Shown: positions 1-9,067, counted from the stretch's first letter. The stretch is 64,000 bases of DNA from Bacteroidota bacterium (GCA_024278975.1 JAJRSD010000060.1:1-64000); one strand, 5' to 3'. Notes: generated by a model from the letters alone, not told the origin. Numbers and translations: made by a program.

Positions 1-10
1 CAAAATTAGT

Positions 11-24
11 CCCGATATATCGGG
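11..24. repeat. 14-bp perfect palindrome
   Basis: CCCGATATATCGGG is a perfect inverted repeat at the very start of the window. A second short hairpin (TGATGC, loop TCAG, GCATCA) lies at 55-70. Neither is followed by a U-tract on the plus strand. They could be the remnant of an intergenic repeat or the 3' end of a transcript from outside the window. Confidence 0.5.
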
Positions 25-224
25 ATGGCGATATTTTTATTTTTCTCAATTCACTGATGCTCAGGCATCACTTCATTTCCAAAAAGTAAAAATCTCATCC
101 AAAATAATTCATTTCATAAAATTCGACAGTTTTCTTGCAGACACTAAATAAATTCACAAATTCACTTTTTTCAATTAAACCTGTTTTAGGAATCTGTATT
201 AAAAAAAATATTTGAGATTTGCCA

Positions 225-254
225 TTTGTTTTTTATAATTTTTATATACATTTC
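225..254 (+). promoter_or_regulatory. Predicted Bacteroidota-type promoter of the glycosylasparaginase gene
   Basis: A TTTG box at 225-228 is followed after 18 nt by TACATTTC at 247-254, which matches 7 of 8 positions of TAnnTTTG. Transcription would start near 260, downstream of the possible ATG at 219. This supports the ATG at 279 as the true start. Confidence 0.45.
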
Positions 255-278
255 GCATCAATCAGAAAAACAAAAATT

Positions 279-1259
279 ATGGTTTCACGTCGTTCATTTA
301 TAGCAAAAAGTACACTTGCAGTAGTGGGAGCTGGTTTATCAAAATCAGGCTTCTCAACTAATTCTATTCAAAATAATAATAAATTGCCAATAGTAATTTC
401 AACCTGGAATCATGGTTTGCCTGCCAACGAAGCAGCCTGGAAAGTACTTTCAAAAGGTGGACACTCTTTAGATGCGGTTGAATCCGGAGTTAGAATCCCG
501 GAGGCTGATACCAAGATTATAACAGTAGGCAAAGGAGGAATTCCGGATGCCGATGGGAATGTAACTTTGGATGCCTGTATTATGGACGAAAAAGGCAGAG
601 CCGGCAGCGTAACTTATTTGCAGCATATTGTACATCCAATTTCTGTTGCGCGTTTGGTTATGGAAAAAACACCGCACGTAATGTTAAGCGGAAAAGGAGC
701 TCTGAAATTTGCTTTAAACAATGGTTTTAAAAAAGAGAAATTGCTCACACCAGAACGAAAAGCTGCCTGGAAAAAATGGAAGAAAGAGAAACGCAAATTT
801 AGTAATGAAATAAATATCGAAAATCACGATACTATTGGAATGCTTGCCATTGATAAAGCCGGACGAATTTCGGGCTCGTGTACAACCAGCGGAATGGGAT
901 ATAAACTGCCGGGTAGAGTAGGAGACTCACCAATTATTGGTGCCGGGCTTTTTGTTGATGGTGAAATTGGAGGTGCAGTAGCAACCGGTTCTGGCGAGTT
1001 GGTAATGAAAACGCTGGGTACATTTTTAGTGGTTGAATTAATGCGAAATGGAATGTCGCCAGATGTAGCTTGCGAGGAAGCAGTTAAACGAATTGCCAGA
1101 AAAATACCCGATTACGAAAAGCACCAGATTGGATATATCGCACTAAATATATCGGGTGAATATGGTTCGTTTTGTATTAATCCGGGTTTTAATTTTGCTA
1201 TAAAAACCGACGATAAAACAGAAATGGAAGATGCCGAAGCATGGTTAAAGAAGTTGTAG
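279..1259 (+). CDS. N4-(beta-N-acetylglucosaminyl)-L-asparaginase, exported
   Basis: Ntn-hydrolase of the glycosylasparaginase family, which hydrolyses the GlcNAc-Asn bond of N-linked glycoprotein fragments. The 326-residue protein starts with a twin-arginine type signal (SRRSFIAK, then a hydrophobic stretch), so it is probably exported to the periplasm. The autocatalytic site is visible as HDTIGM with Thr185 as the expected nucleophile at the alpha/beta cleavage point. A downstream glycine-rich segment (SCTTSGMGYKLPGRVGDSPI) matches the substrate-binding region of the family. The in-frame ATG at 219 is rejected because it lies upstream of the predicted promoter and would bury the Tat signal. 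The gene converges with the isomerase-like gene and shares its terminator. Confidence 0.9.
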   Translation: MVSRRSFIAKSTLAVVGAGLSKSGFSTNSIQNNNKLPIVISTWNHGLPANEAAWKVLSKGGHSLDAVESGVRIPEADTKIITVGKGGIPDADGNVTLDACIMDEKGRAGSVTYLQHIVHPISVARLVMEKTPHVMLSGKGALKFALNNGFKKEKLLTPERKAAWKKWKKEKRKFSNEINIENHDTIGMLAIDKAGRISGSCTTSGMGYKLPGRVGDSPIIGAGLFVDGEIGGAVATGSGELVMKTLGTFLVVELMRNGMSPDVACEEAVKRIARKIPDYEKHQIGYIALNISGEYGSFCINPGFNFAIKTDDKTEMEDAEAWLKKL

Positions 1260-1281
1260 TTTTCTATTTATTGTCGCAAAA

Positions 1282-1309
1282 AAAACTTCTGCCAATCGAC
1301 AGAAGTTTT
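1282..1309. terminator. Bidirectional terminator between convergent genes
   Basis: A 10-bp perfect stem (AAAACTTCTG / CAGAAGTTTT) has an 8-nt loop at 1292-1299. On the minus strand it is followed by an uninterrupted T run (complement of the A run at 1278-1285), making it a good intrinsic terminator for the minus-strand gene. On the plus strand the tail is only four T. Confidence 0.75.
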
Positions 1310-1336
1310 CAGTAAGGTGAGATTTATAATTTTTAT

Positions 1337-2191
1337 CTAAACAAAACTTGCGTTGTTTAGGTAATTGAAACTCATTTCAACACTTTCAAAAGGATCGTAT
1401 TCGCGGAAACGATCTTGTTCAACAAAGAACATTTTCATCCCGGCAGTTTCTTTAACTGCAAAAATACTTTTGAAATCAATTCTTCCTGATCCAACCGGAG
1501 CGAAAAACATATCGTCGGATTTTACCATATCTTTTACATGGAAAATTTCGAATCTTCCCGGGTGTTTTTTTATGAATTCAGATGGGTTTTCACCACCTTT
1601 TGTTACCCAATATAAATCGAGTTCGAAAGTAACCAGTTTTGGGTCTGTTTCTGCAAGAAGCACATCAATTCCTCGTTGTCCTTCCATTTTGTCGAATTCG
1701 AAAGCGTGGTTATGATATCCAAAACGGATTCCGTTTTTGTTGGCTATCTCTCCAATTTTATTGAATTTTTCGGCAGTGGCTTTGTAGCCGTCAATATTCT
1801 TACGCAGAGGTTCTGCCAGATATGGATATATTACAAATTTACATCCTGCTTCTGCTGCATCTGCAAAAACTTTTTCGGCAGTTTCCGGCTCGCAAACTGT
1901 ATGACTACTGTTAAGTGGCATTCCCAAACCTTTCAGTTTATCAGCAAACGCTTTAGGTTTCAGCCCATAGAATGTACCATCGTTAAATGAATACCCGGCC
2001 GCTTCCATCGAGTTGTAACCAATTTCGGCCAATCTGTTAAAAGTGCCATCCAAATCTTGTTTAATTTTATCGCGCACTGTATATAGCTGTAATCCAATTA
2101 CTTTCTCTTTTGTACACGAAATCATCGGAAGAACCATGCTTCCGGCTGCAAATGCTGCAGTTGTTCTTAAAAAATTACGACGGTTTGTCAT
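1337..2191 (-). CDS. Sugar phosphate isomerase/epimerase-like TIM-barrel protein, exported
   Basis: The 284-residue protein belongs to the xylose-isomerase-like AP endonuclease 2 superfamily (TIM barrel). It begins with a Tat-like signal (NRRNFLRTTAAFAAG) ending in LPMISC, which could also be a lipobox. The body shows family-typical metal-site segments: YHNHAFEF around residue 160, FELDLYWV around 190 and FHVKDM around 215. These secreted forms are common in Bacteroidota and usually of unknown substrate; sugar or inositol isomerisation is a family-level guess. It is monocistronic by context. Confidence 0.8.
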   Translation of the reverse strand: MTNRRNFLRTTAAFAAGSMVLPMISCTKEKVIGLQLYTVRDKIKQDLDGTFNRLAEIGYNSMEAAGYSFNDGTFYGLKPKAFADKLKGLGMPLNSSHTVCEPETAEKVFADAAEAGCKFVIYPYLAEPLRKNIDGYKATAEKFNKIGEIANKNGIRFGYHNHAFEFDKMEGQRGIDVLLAETDPKLVTFELDLYWVTKGGENPSEFIKKHPGRFEIFHVKDMVKSDDMFFAPVGSGRIDFKSIFAVKETAGMKMFFVEQDRFREYDPFESVEMSFNYLNNASFV

Positions 2192-2325
2192 TTTATATTT
2201 ATTTTGAATTATTTATCTTACCAATTGAAACTCAAAAATATAATAATCATTAAGTATTAGAAATATTTTATCGACTTTATTTATTTAATTTGATGTAATA
2301 GTCTCATTAATTGAGATGTAGTACA

Positions 2326-3048
2326 TTACAATCCTCCCGGGCGCGAAATAATCTTTTTACTCCGAAGTATATTTATAACGGCATCAACAATTTGATCATC
2401 TTCGAGTAAGGCATAATTGAAAATTACATCAAAATCATTATTTTCTGCTTTTCTTCCAATTATTTTTTCGATAAATGAATCACGCTTACTATCAATATTA
2501 TTAATGTATTTGGCTGCTTCTGCCTGGCTGTATTCTTTAATTTGCATAATACGGTTAATACGCCATTCTACAGGTGCTTCTAACCTGATGTTTAATTTGT
2601 TGGGCACCTCTTTCAATATTACTCCGGCCGAGCGGCCGACAATAATATTTCTACCTTGGTTTGCCAGTCTGCAAATAATTCCTTTTAATGTATTTATCAG
2701 ATGTTTATCAGAAATATCGTAAATAGTTTCATCTGCAAATGCGGTTCCAACCTCCTTTAGTAGTTTAGTTGCTTCTTTGGCATAGTCAAATTCCCCTTTA
2801 TTAATCTCATCAATCATCTCAGTTACAACTTTCATAAAGTGCTCTTTGTCAACCCATCTCCAATCTGCATCGGTTTTAGTTTCCGACATGTAACTGTAGC
2901 CGGTTAAAATCTTGGAGAGTTTAATTGCGATGCGATGTGCAGAACAACCTGCTTGTCGTGATATTGTAACTACCGGGCCGGGGAAATCTCCTGTTTCAAG
3001 ATTGAAACATTTAATTGTGCTTAAATAGCTATTTATAAAATCTTCCAT
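2326..3048 (-). CDS. Cytidylate kinase-like family protein
   Basis: The 240-residue protein has a P-loop-like N-terminus (VVTISRQAGCSAHRIAIKLSKIL, residues about 27-49) typical of the cytidylate-kinase-like family rather than canonical Cmk. A second conserved region, IIVGRSAGVIL with the following IRLEAP, resembles the nucleotide kinase core. It is expected to be a cytosolic nucleotide-binding kinase, but the substrate is not established for this subfamily. It stands alone with about 200 nt of AT-rich sequence on its 5' side. Confidence 0.75.
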   Translation of the reverse strand: MEDFINSYLSTIKCFNLETGDFPGPVVTISRQAGCSAHRIAIKLSKILTGYSYMSETKTDADWRWVDKEHFMKVVTEMIDEINKGEFDYAKEATKLLKEVGTAFADETIYDISDKHLINTLKGIICRLANQGRNIIVGRSAGVILKEVPNKLNIRLEAPVEWRINRIMQIKEYSQAEAAKYINNIDSKRDSFIEKIIGRKAENNDFDVIFNYALLEDDQIVDAVINILRSKKIISRPGGL

Positions 3049-3251
3049 TGTTCAGATATTAGTTATATTTCGTTTTGCTTTCGAAGTTACGATGAAAAAA
3101 CTTCTAATTAAACAATATATGTTATATAAAAGGTTTATTTTTAGATGTTGTTCAACAACTTTCTAAAATCTGAACTGAAATAATTGTATTTGAAATTGAA
3201 ATTATAAAGTCAGATTTGCTTTACTCAACTCCTAAAACGCCATATAATCAA

Positions 3252-4418
3252 CTAAAAAGCCCATTTAATTCTTCCATAAACAGCTTGCCCGAAGTCGCCA
3301 TATTCAGTTCCTTTTTTTCCGCGAAATAGTTGACCATTTACCATTAATTCCAGATTGTTACCCAACGAGTAAGTTAAGGCAGGTCCAATAAACGATGAGC
3401 CATCGGATGGGTTTACCATGGCAGTGAAATTCCCTGAAAACAGGGGTGTGAATGGATATGAAATTTGTCCGAACAGATTAAACATTCCCATCGACAGCAT
3501 TTTTGCGGTGAGGTGCATGTTGAAAAAATTCCGTCCGCCTGCCGGACCTAAAACTCCGTTGCTGTTGTATAAAACCGAGGTGTGTAAATACAAGCTATTT
3601 TGAAAAGAATAATCGCCCGAAACCGATGCTACAAAAGCTTGTTCGCTACCGTTATTTTTGCTGCGGGGATGAAAATAGGAAAACTCGCCACGAAAACCGC
3701 CGCCTTTAATATCTCCGGTCCAGCCGCTGCCAACAACATAATCTTTATCAACCCATCCGCCAAGTATTTGATAATCGTAATTCGATTTCATGAAACGGTA
3801 CAATCCGGCAACAGAAGTTTCGTCTGCCGTGCGCCCGATTTTATAAACCAATTGTGCCGATGAGGTTGCTCCGGTATAGTATTGTATTTTTACTGCATCG
3901 CTACCGGGACGTTCTTCGTAGTCGAATTCGAAATACGAAAAAGTGTTGAAAATATCGTTGGGATTCCACACCAGATTCAACCCCCAGTTTATTCGTTGTC
4001 GCCCAACACGAAATTGCCAATTTCCTTTTGTGTAATCAATCCAGGCGCGGTCTAACATCGAATGTAAAAACCAACTGTCGCCCGAAACCAGAACTGTTCC
4101 CAAATCGAGAAAACCATTATCGGTATCAACAGTTTCTTTATAGTTTGGAAAATTCTTTATCATCTGACCAAAAAACAGTCGGTTGCGGGCTTCAACTGCA
4201 AATGTAAGTTCGTTGGTTGCATACCACCTGAAATTCAACCGGTTATGGATTTGGTTCAAAAACATAAAGTTCAGAGAGTCGGTTTCTGTTTGAATTGCAT
4301 AAACAGGTTTATAATACATACTCAACTCTTTTATATAGCCATTTAACGAGAGGTTTGATTGCGCATTGGCAAACAAAATGGTTAAAAGTGTAATTGTTAG
4401 TAGTACTATTTTTTTCAT
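3252..4418 (-). CDS. Outer-membrane beta-barrel protein (DUF1302-like porin)
   Basis: The 388-residue protein has a cleavable signal (MKKIVLLTITLLTILFANAQ) followed by alternating hydrophobic and aromatic strands, ending in an aromatic residue (KWAF) as outer-membrane barrels do. The segment RVGRQRINWGLNLVWNPNDIFN (about residues 135-157) resembles the signature region of DUF1302-type barrels, a family often found beside LolA-like carriers and lipid or RND exporters. An upstream in-frame GTG at 4421 is possible, but the ATG at 4418 is preferred. It is the distal member of a same-strand cluster with ABC permeases and a LolA-like protein, suggesting a role as the outer-membrane part of that pathway (inference). 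Confidence 0.65.
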   Translation of the reverse strand: MKKIVLLTITLLTILFANAQSNLSLNGYIKELSMYYKPVYAIQTETDSLNFMFLNQIHNRLNFRWYATNELTFAVEARNRLFFGQMIKNFPNYKETVDTDNGFLDLGTVLVSGDSWFLHSMLDRAWIDYTKGNWQFRVGRQRINWGLNLVWNPNDIFNTFSYFEFDYEERPGSDAVKIQYYTGATSSAQLVYKIGRTADETSVAGLYRFMKSNYDYQILGGWVDKDYVVGSGWTGDIKGGGFRGEFSYFHPRSKNNGSEQAFVASVSGDYSFQNSLYLHTSVLYNSNGVLGPAGGRNFFNMHLTAKMLSMGMFNLFGQISYPFTPLFSGNFTAMVNPSDGSSFIGPALTYSLGNNLELMVNGQLFRGKKGTEYGDFGQAVYGRIKWAF

Positions 4419-4535
4419 CACTCTTATGAATCACAAAGTTATTAGAGCTCCTTCTTTTTCTAAATTTTTTATGTTTTTTTTATGAACCTTTTATGTCTTT
4501 TATGGTTCGTCATTTTTTTGTTACTACTCATTGAG

Positions 4536-4656
4536 TCCTCTCCGAAAAGTAAATAAATAGAAAATTAGTCATCTGATGAATTTGTAACCAACTGGTTGCC
4601 AGATTTTAATTTCCTGTACTTCTTGCTAAATGATTCATCTGATGACTTTTCAGAGC
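4536..4656 (+). repeat. 121-bp dispersed intergenic element, copy 1
   Basis: This element is ungapped and roughly 90% identical (about 11 differences by eye) to the reverse complement of 53568-53688. It carries two 15-bp imperfect inverted repeats (4567-4581 and 4633-4647, core TCATCTGATGA) flanking a 51-nt centre. Its outer ends are weakly inverted (CTCTCCGAAAAGT / ACTTTTCAGAG). It encodes no protein. A MITE or REP-like element or a small structured RNA are both possible. Confidence 0.8.
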
Positions 4657-4660
4657 AGAC

Positions 4661-5326
4661 TCACTCATTATTCATTCCACCGGCAAAATCCATAACACAC
4701 ATTGTTCTGTAAACCCGATGTTTACCAAACGAAACTCCAACTACTTTTAAATCAGGGTTCAGCAGGTTTTTTCTGTGTCCCCGGCTTTTTACTCCATCGT
4801 CGATTAACAGGAAAATAACAATTTGCCGTGCCGATTGGTTTCCGTATGCAATGTTTTCAGCAATTCGAACCTGCCACTCTCCGTAACGTTCAATTCTCTC
4901 TTTTAAGGTTGAATTATCGCTTCCGGTGTGTCCTGTTTTACCTGTTTCTGTCTGGTCTTTTTGGTGGTCGCTGGCAGCTTTTGTTAATGCTTTGCTCGGA
5001 TACATAATTGGCTGCGGAGTTGCTTTTTGCAATTCGCTAACACACTCATATAAAGCATTAACTCCTTCTTGCGTTCGTATCGATATCTTTTCGCCCGGAT
5101 AATTAAGCAGTTTGTTATTATAGTGTTTCGATAGAGGTGCGATGTAGTCGGTGGCATATTTTGCCGGATTCGAGCGAAAACGGTTTATCTCTAAAACAAT
5201 CTCTTTTTCGATGGGAGAGAGGTAATTTACTTTTGCGGCAGTGTTTAATTTGTCTGGTGTTATTGGGTTATTCCCAAAAGCAAAGTTTGCGAGAATGAAT
5301 AATAATATGGTTGTTGCTGTTTTCAA
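4661..5326 (-). CDS. CAP (SCP/PR1) domain-containing secreted protein
   Basis: The 221-residue protein has a signal peptide (KTATTILLFILANFAFG) and a CAP domain over about residues 40-220. The C-terminal CAP signature GHRKNLLNPDLKVVGVSFG is clear, preceded by RIAENIAYG. CAP proteins are extracytoplasmic; the biochemical role in bacteria is generally unknown. The start codon is TTG: no ATG or GTG lies between the upstream in-frame stop and the signal peptide. It sits between the ABC ATPase and the barrel gene on the same strand, with a 115-nt gap to the former, so shared transcription is possible but not shown. Confidence 0.8.
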   Translation of the reverse strand: MKTATTILLFILANFAFGNNPITPDKLNTAAKVNYLSPIEKEIVLEINRFRSNPAKYATDYIAPLSKHYNNKLLNYPGEKISIRTQEGVNALYECVSELQKATPQPIMYPSKALTKAASDHQKDQTETGKTGHTGSDNSTLKERIERYGEWQVRIAENIAYGNQSARQIVIFLLIDDGVKSRGHRKNLLNPDLKVVGVSFGKHRVYRTMCVMDFAGGMNNE

Positions 5327-5440
5327 ATTTTCTAAATAAATATGTATTTATTTTCTGTAATTGTATGTCGTTCCTACGGAATTTAATCTTTTTTATTTTT
5401 TTTTCTTATCCCTTCCCTTTGGGGAGGTTAGGTAGGGCTT

Positions 5441-6124
5441 CTATTTCCTTACATCACTAATAATTTTCCCGTCTTCGATAGTAATTATCCGCCGGGCTTT
5501 ATTTACAACCCGCTGGTCGTGTGTCGAAAATATAAACGTAATTTTTTCCTCTTTATTTAGTTGTTCCATAATATCCAGTAAATTTTCTGTCGATTTTGAA
5601 TCGAGGTTTGCCGTGGGTTCGTCGGCTAAAATAAACTTTGGTTTCGATGCCAGTGCACGCGCCACCGCAACACGTTGTTGCTGACCGCCAGAAAGTTTCG
5701 ATGGGCGGCGGTTAACCATTTCTCCCAATCCAACCTCATTCAATAGTTCAGTGGTTCGTGCTTCTCTTTTAGATTTATCTATTCCCTGCAATTGCATAAT
5801 AAACTCAACATTTTCTTTTGCTGTTAATACCGGAATCAGATTGTACGCCTGAAAAACAAACCCGATATTTTTCATTCTGAAATCTGTAAGTTTTCGTGCC
5901 GAAAGTTTTTCAATTTCAACATTATCGATTGTTACTGTACCTTCGGTTACATCGTCTAATCCACCAATAAGATTTAACAGTGTTGTTTTACCCGAACCCG
6001 ACGGACCTACAATTGCAGAAAATTCACCCTCCTCGAAAGAGAGGTTAACTCCGTTTACGGCATGTACCGAAACCGAATCGCTGTTATAAATTTTGTGCAA
6101 GTTTTTAATTTCTATGATATTCAT
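5441..6124 (-). CDS. ABC transporter ATP-binding protein (LolD/MacB type)
   Basis: The 227-residue ATPase energises the two neighbouring FtsX-type permeases. Visible motifs are Walker A GPSGSGKTT (about residues 37-45), the Q-loop FQAYNLIP, signature LSGGQQQRVAVARAL, Walker B FILADEPTANLD, and a switch histidine in FSTHD. The ATG at 6124 gives the canonical start MNIIEIKNLHKIYN. A TTG at 6181 would add a non-homologous leader and is rejected. Family knowledge places it with transporters that work mechanically on lipoproteins, lipids or periplasmic substrates (LolCDE/MacB type). Together with the LolA-like gene upstream it suggests envelope lipid or lipoprotein trafficking. Confidence 0.9.
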   Translation of the reverse strand: MNIIEIKNLHKIYNSDSVSVHAVNGVNLSFEEGEFSAIVGPSGSGKTTLLNLIGGLDDVTEGTVTIDNVEIEKLSARKLTDFRMKNIGFVFQAYNLIPVLTAKENVEFIMQLQGIDKSKREARTTELLNEVGLGEMVNRRPSKLSGGQQQRVAVARALASKPKFILADEPTANLDSKSTENLLDIMEQLNKEEKITFIFSTHDQRVVNKARRIITIEDGKIISDVRK

Positions 6125-6308
6125 TGTATAATGTTTTAATACAGAAATGCTAAAATGCAGAAATGTATTGTCGTTTTTCAAATTGAATAGTGTAGTATAT
6201 TAATATCACTTTTGTAATTTTCAATTCTTCTATTTTTGCTTTCACTCATTCACTCATTTCTTTCCTCATTTCCGCCTTTCTGCCTTTTCTCATTCTCGCA
6301 TTTTTTCT

Positions 6309-7529
6309 TTAATCACTCCTCGTAGCTTCTGCCGGATTTAATTTCAACGCTTTTCGAGCCGGATAAATTGCCGATAAAAGTCCTGTGATAATAACAAGAA
6401 TAGTAATTGTAATTAATGTGTCGGGTTGAAGTGATGTATAGATTTGTGTGGCAAATCCGTATTTCTCCAACCCCTCCGAAAACATTGAAACATCGATGGG
6501 AGTAGTTTCGAAAAATTTAGTGATTCCATAACCCAAAAGCATTCCCAAAATTCCACCGGTTAATGTCAGCATTACCGACTCAAGAATTATCATTGTAAAT
6601 ATTCTGCGTCTGTTCATTCCAACTGCCATTAACATTCCAATCTCTTTTGTACGCTCCATAACAGCCATCAACATTGTATTTATAATTCCGAAACATAATC
6701 CGAGCAAAATGATTAGTATAAAAAAGTACATATACTGGTTCATCGAATCGGTGAGCAGTGCCATTTCAGGACTCAACTCTTTCCATGTTTTTACATCGTT
6801 TTTACCGACTATATTTTGAATTGAAGGTTTTACGAATGCAGCTTCGTCTCCTCTGTCGGTAATTATTGCAATTTCGTGGGCAGCACCATTTTCGATACCG
6901 AGTTGCATTTGTAAATCATGATAACGAACAAACAGATGTGTTTCGTCGAAAGTTGAATTAGAGGTTTTGTAAATACCTGAAACACGGAAACCTTTCGCTG
7001 ATAAATCGCCGCCGAGGTCAACCATTTGCACATTTATTTTCGAACCAACTTTTAGTTTTAGCTTTTTTGCAATTTTTTGCCCAATTAAAATTGGTGGCAT
7101 TCTGCTGGTCTTTTCCATATAAGTTCCGTCAATTAAATATTCAAAAATATCGGTAACACGTTTCTCTTTTTCAATGTCAATACCCAGCAGTTTGCCACCG
7201 CCTGTTCCGTGTGCAGCCATAATAAATGGTTCGGCAATTAATCGTGGACTTGCGGCTTTTACCGAATCCAGAGTTTCAATCTTATCGACCAAATTAACTG
7301 CATCCCGAATAAAAAGTTCAGATTCGTTATTGTCGAGAAAATGCGGTGCGTGAACCTGGATGTGCGATAGCTCCGACTTTGTTGCCGATTCAATTCTGGC
7401 ATTAACTGCACCCTGCATAAATGCCATTATAAAAACTCCGGCAACAAGTCCCAGTCCAATTGCTGTAATCATTACAATGCTGCGCACTCTGTTTCTCCAA
7501 ACATTTCGCCATGCTATCGACCAAATCAT
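6309..7529 (-). CDS. ABC transporter permease, FtsX/MacB family
   Basis: The 406-residue inner-membrane protein has the layout of LolC/LolE/MacB permeases: one N-terminal membrane helix (about residues 18-40), a large periplasmic domain (about 40-265), and three C-terminal helices with the FtsX core (ERTKEIGMLMAVGMNRRRIFTMI, then two more helices). The C-terminus IYPARKALKLNPAEATRSD is typical. It lies directly 3' of a paralogous permease of identical length, so the pair probably forms a heterodimer with the ATPase at 5441. Confidence 0.9.
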   Translation of the reverse strand: MIWSIAWRNVWRNRVRSIVMITAIGLGLVAGVFIMAFMQGAVNARIESATKSELSHIQVHAPHFLDNNESELFIRDAVNLVDKIETLDSVKAASPRLIAEPFIMAAHGTGGGKLLGIDIEKEKRVTDIFEYLIDGTYMEKTSRMPPILIGQKIAKKLKLKVGSKINVQMVDLGGDLSAKGFRVSGIYKTSNSTFDETHLFVRYHDLQMQLGIENGAAHEIAIITDRGDEAAFVKPSIQNIVGKNDVKTWKELSPEMALLTDSMNQYMYFFILIILLGLCFGIINTMLMAVMERTKEIGMLMAVGMNRRRIFTMIILESVMLTLTGGILGMLLGYGITKFFETTPIDVSMFSEGLEKYGFATQIYTSLQPDTLITITILVIITGLLSAIYPARKALKLNPAEATRSD

Positions 7530-7536
7530 ATTTTTT

Positions 7537-7620
7537 AGTTTAAAGTTTCGAGTTTAAAGTTCAAAGTTCAAAGTTTAAAGTTTAAAGTTCAAAGTTTAAA
7601 GTTCCAGATTCCGAGTTTAA
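7537..7620 (+). repeat. Heptanucleotide tandem array (AGTTYAA)
   Basis: Twelve consecutive 7-nt units occur, mostly AGTTTAA or AGTTCAA with variants AGTTTCG, AGTTCCA and GATTCCG. They fill most of the 158-nt gap between the two permease genes. A shorter related array (units GGTTTCG, AGTTCAA, AGTTTAA) lies at 61346-61387 between secA and lgt. Heptad arrays of this kind in a gap within a same-strand cluster are non-coding; no function is visible. Confidence 0.85.
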
Positions 7621-7687
7621 TATTATAGTATTCTAATAAATATGTTTCCTCATATCATTTCTGCATTCTATCATTCTTATATTCACT

Positions 7688-8908
7688 TTAATTCCGCATC
7701 GCCTCAGTAATTTTTAATCGACTAATATTATAAATCGGAAAAATTGATATAAAGACACTTATAGTAAAAACCAAAATCATCTGACTATAAAACAGCGACG
7801 ATTTCATGGAAAAAAACATGTATGGTTCCATTCCGTATTGTGTCATCGCAGTTGCCATTTCTCCCGATAATGGAATTGGGTTGTAAAAGAAATAGAGGCA
7901 AAATGCGTAACTAATAACCAACCCAATTGTACAGCCAATTAGCCCGATAAAAATGGTTTCAAAAAATACAACTATCGAAAGTTTAATCTTTTGCATTCCA
8001 ACCGCATGAACCACACCGAATTCGCGGCTGCGCTCTTTTACCATCATTAAAACAACGCTAAACATTCCGAAAGCAATTACCATATATAAAACGCCAAGCA
8101 TAATTAGTCCGCTTCCGCGGTCGCTTTCAATAAGCTGCATAATTTCGGGTTGCATGTCAACCCAGGTTAATACTGTGTTGTTTGGTGGCAATATTTTCGC
8201 AATATCTTTTTTAAGATGTTTTACTTGATAATGGTCGCTGGTCATAATAACCAACGATGTGGATAATCCGTACGCAGAATAGAAATCGCGTGCAGTTTCA
8301 ATATCGAGATAAACCAGTTGTTTGTCGAATTCGGCATTCGGATGCGACATAATTCCTCTTACTCTAAATAGTCCGTTTGCGCTAATTCCATGGTATCCCT
8401 GACTAATCATTACCAGCGTGTCGCCAACTTCAAGATGTAGAAAGTCAGCTAATCTTCTACCTATAATTGCTCCTTTATCGCCGTTTTTTAAGAATTTACC
8501 TGTTTTTATTTTTGATGAAATATTGGTAATCTGGTCTTCTGCTTCCGGTTCAATTCCCATCACCATAACCGGTTTACTTTTTAAATGGTTGGCAGCCAAC
8601 GCAAACGATTCAACGCGGTTAGCAACTAAAGTAACATCTTTAATTTTTGCTATTTTTTCTTTTAATTCCGAAGTCGCTTTAAAAGTATTATCAAGAGTTC
8701 GTTCGTTCCAGTAGGCTGAATCTTGTACCTGCAAATATCCGGAGTAAAATTTTACTGAATTTTCAATCATACTATTGTACGACCCTTCCTGCATCGAGCG
8801 CATCCACGAAGCCAGCAAAACACTAAAAACAATAGACGAAATGGCGATGATTGTCCGCCGCCGGTTTCTCCAGAGATTGCGCCATGCTAGTTTTATGTTT
8901 GTTTTCAT
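7688..8908 (-). CDS. ABC transporter permease, FtsX/MacB family (paralogue)
   Basis: A second 406-residue permease has the same topology: an N-terminal helix after RRTIIAISSIVFSVLLASWM, a periplasmic domain, and a C-terminal three-helix FtsX core (KERSREFGVVHAVGMQKIKLSIVVFF). It differs in sequence from the 6309 permease, as LolC and LolE differ. It follows the LolA-like gene on the same strand, with a 159-nt gap holding imperfect inverted sequences rich in GCTTCG (8951-8970 and 9019-9038). Confidence 0.9.
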   Translation of the reverse strand: MKTNIKLAWRNLWRNRRRTIIAISSIVFSVLLASWMRSMQEGSYNSMIENSVKFYSGYLQVQDSAYWNERTLDNTFKATSELKEKIAKIKDVTLVANRVESFALAANHLKSKPVMVMGIEPEAEDQITNISSKIKTGKFLKNGDKGAIIGRRLADFLHLEVGDTLVMISQGYHGISANGLFRVRGIMSHPNAEFDKQLVYLDIETARDFYSAYGLSTSLVIMTSDHYQVKHLKKDIAKILPPNNTVLTWVDMQPEIMQLIESDRGSGLIMLGVLYMVIAFGMFSVVLMMVKERSREFGVVHAVGMQKIKLSIVVFFETIFIGLIGCTIGLVISYAFCLYFFYNPIPLSGEMATAMTQYGMEPYMFFSMKSSLFYSQMILVFTISVFISIFPIYNISRLKITEAMRN

Positions 8909-9067
8909 ATTATTGTTGTCCTTGCTTTTTTATCTTTTTTGCTACTGTGTTGAGTTTGCTTCGCTCCTTCGTCTCTCGCAAAGTCTGCATATAAAGTTTG
9001 TTTGTTGCACGGATTAGCGAGGAGCAAAGCGACGAAGCTATCTCATGAATACCGCACCGAGCTTTTT

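Noticed and set aside
219-278. Upstream ATG for the glycosylasparaginase gene
   Set aside because: It lies before the predicted promoter's -33 box and would place 20 residues ahead of the Tat signal.
4567-4647. Resemblance of the TCTGATGA arms to archaeal C/D-box motifs
   Set aside because: C/D-box RNAs are not expected in bacteria; the motifs are explained by the inverted repeat itself.
5405-5432. CCCTTCCC...GGGGAGG hairpin after the ABC ATPase gene
   Set aside because: The stem is short and imperfect and no U-tract follows directly on the minus strand; it could be a degenerate intergenic repeat.
8951-9038. GCTTCG-rich imperfect inverted sequences before the second permease gene
   Set aside because: Pairing is too broken to call a terminator or operator; probably degenerate intergenic repeat sequence.
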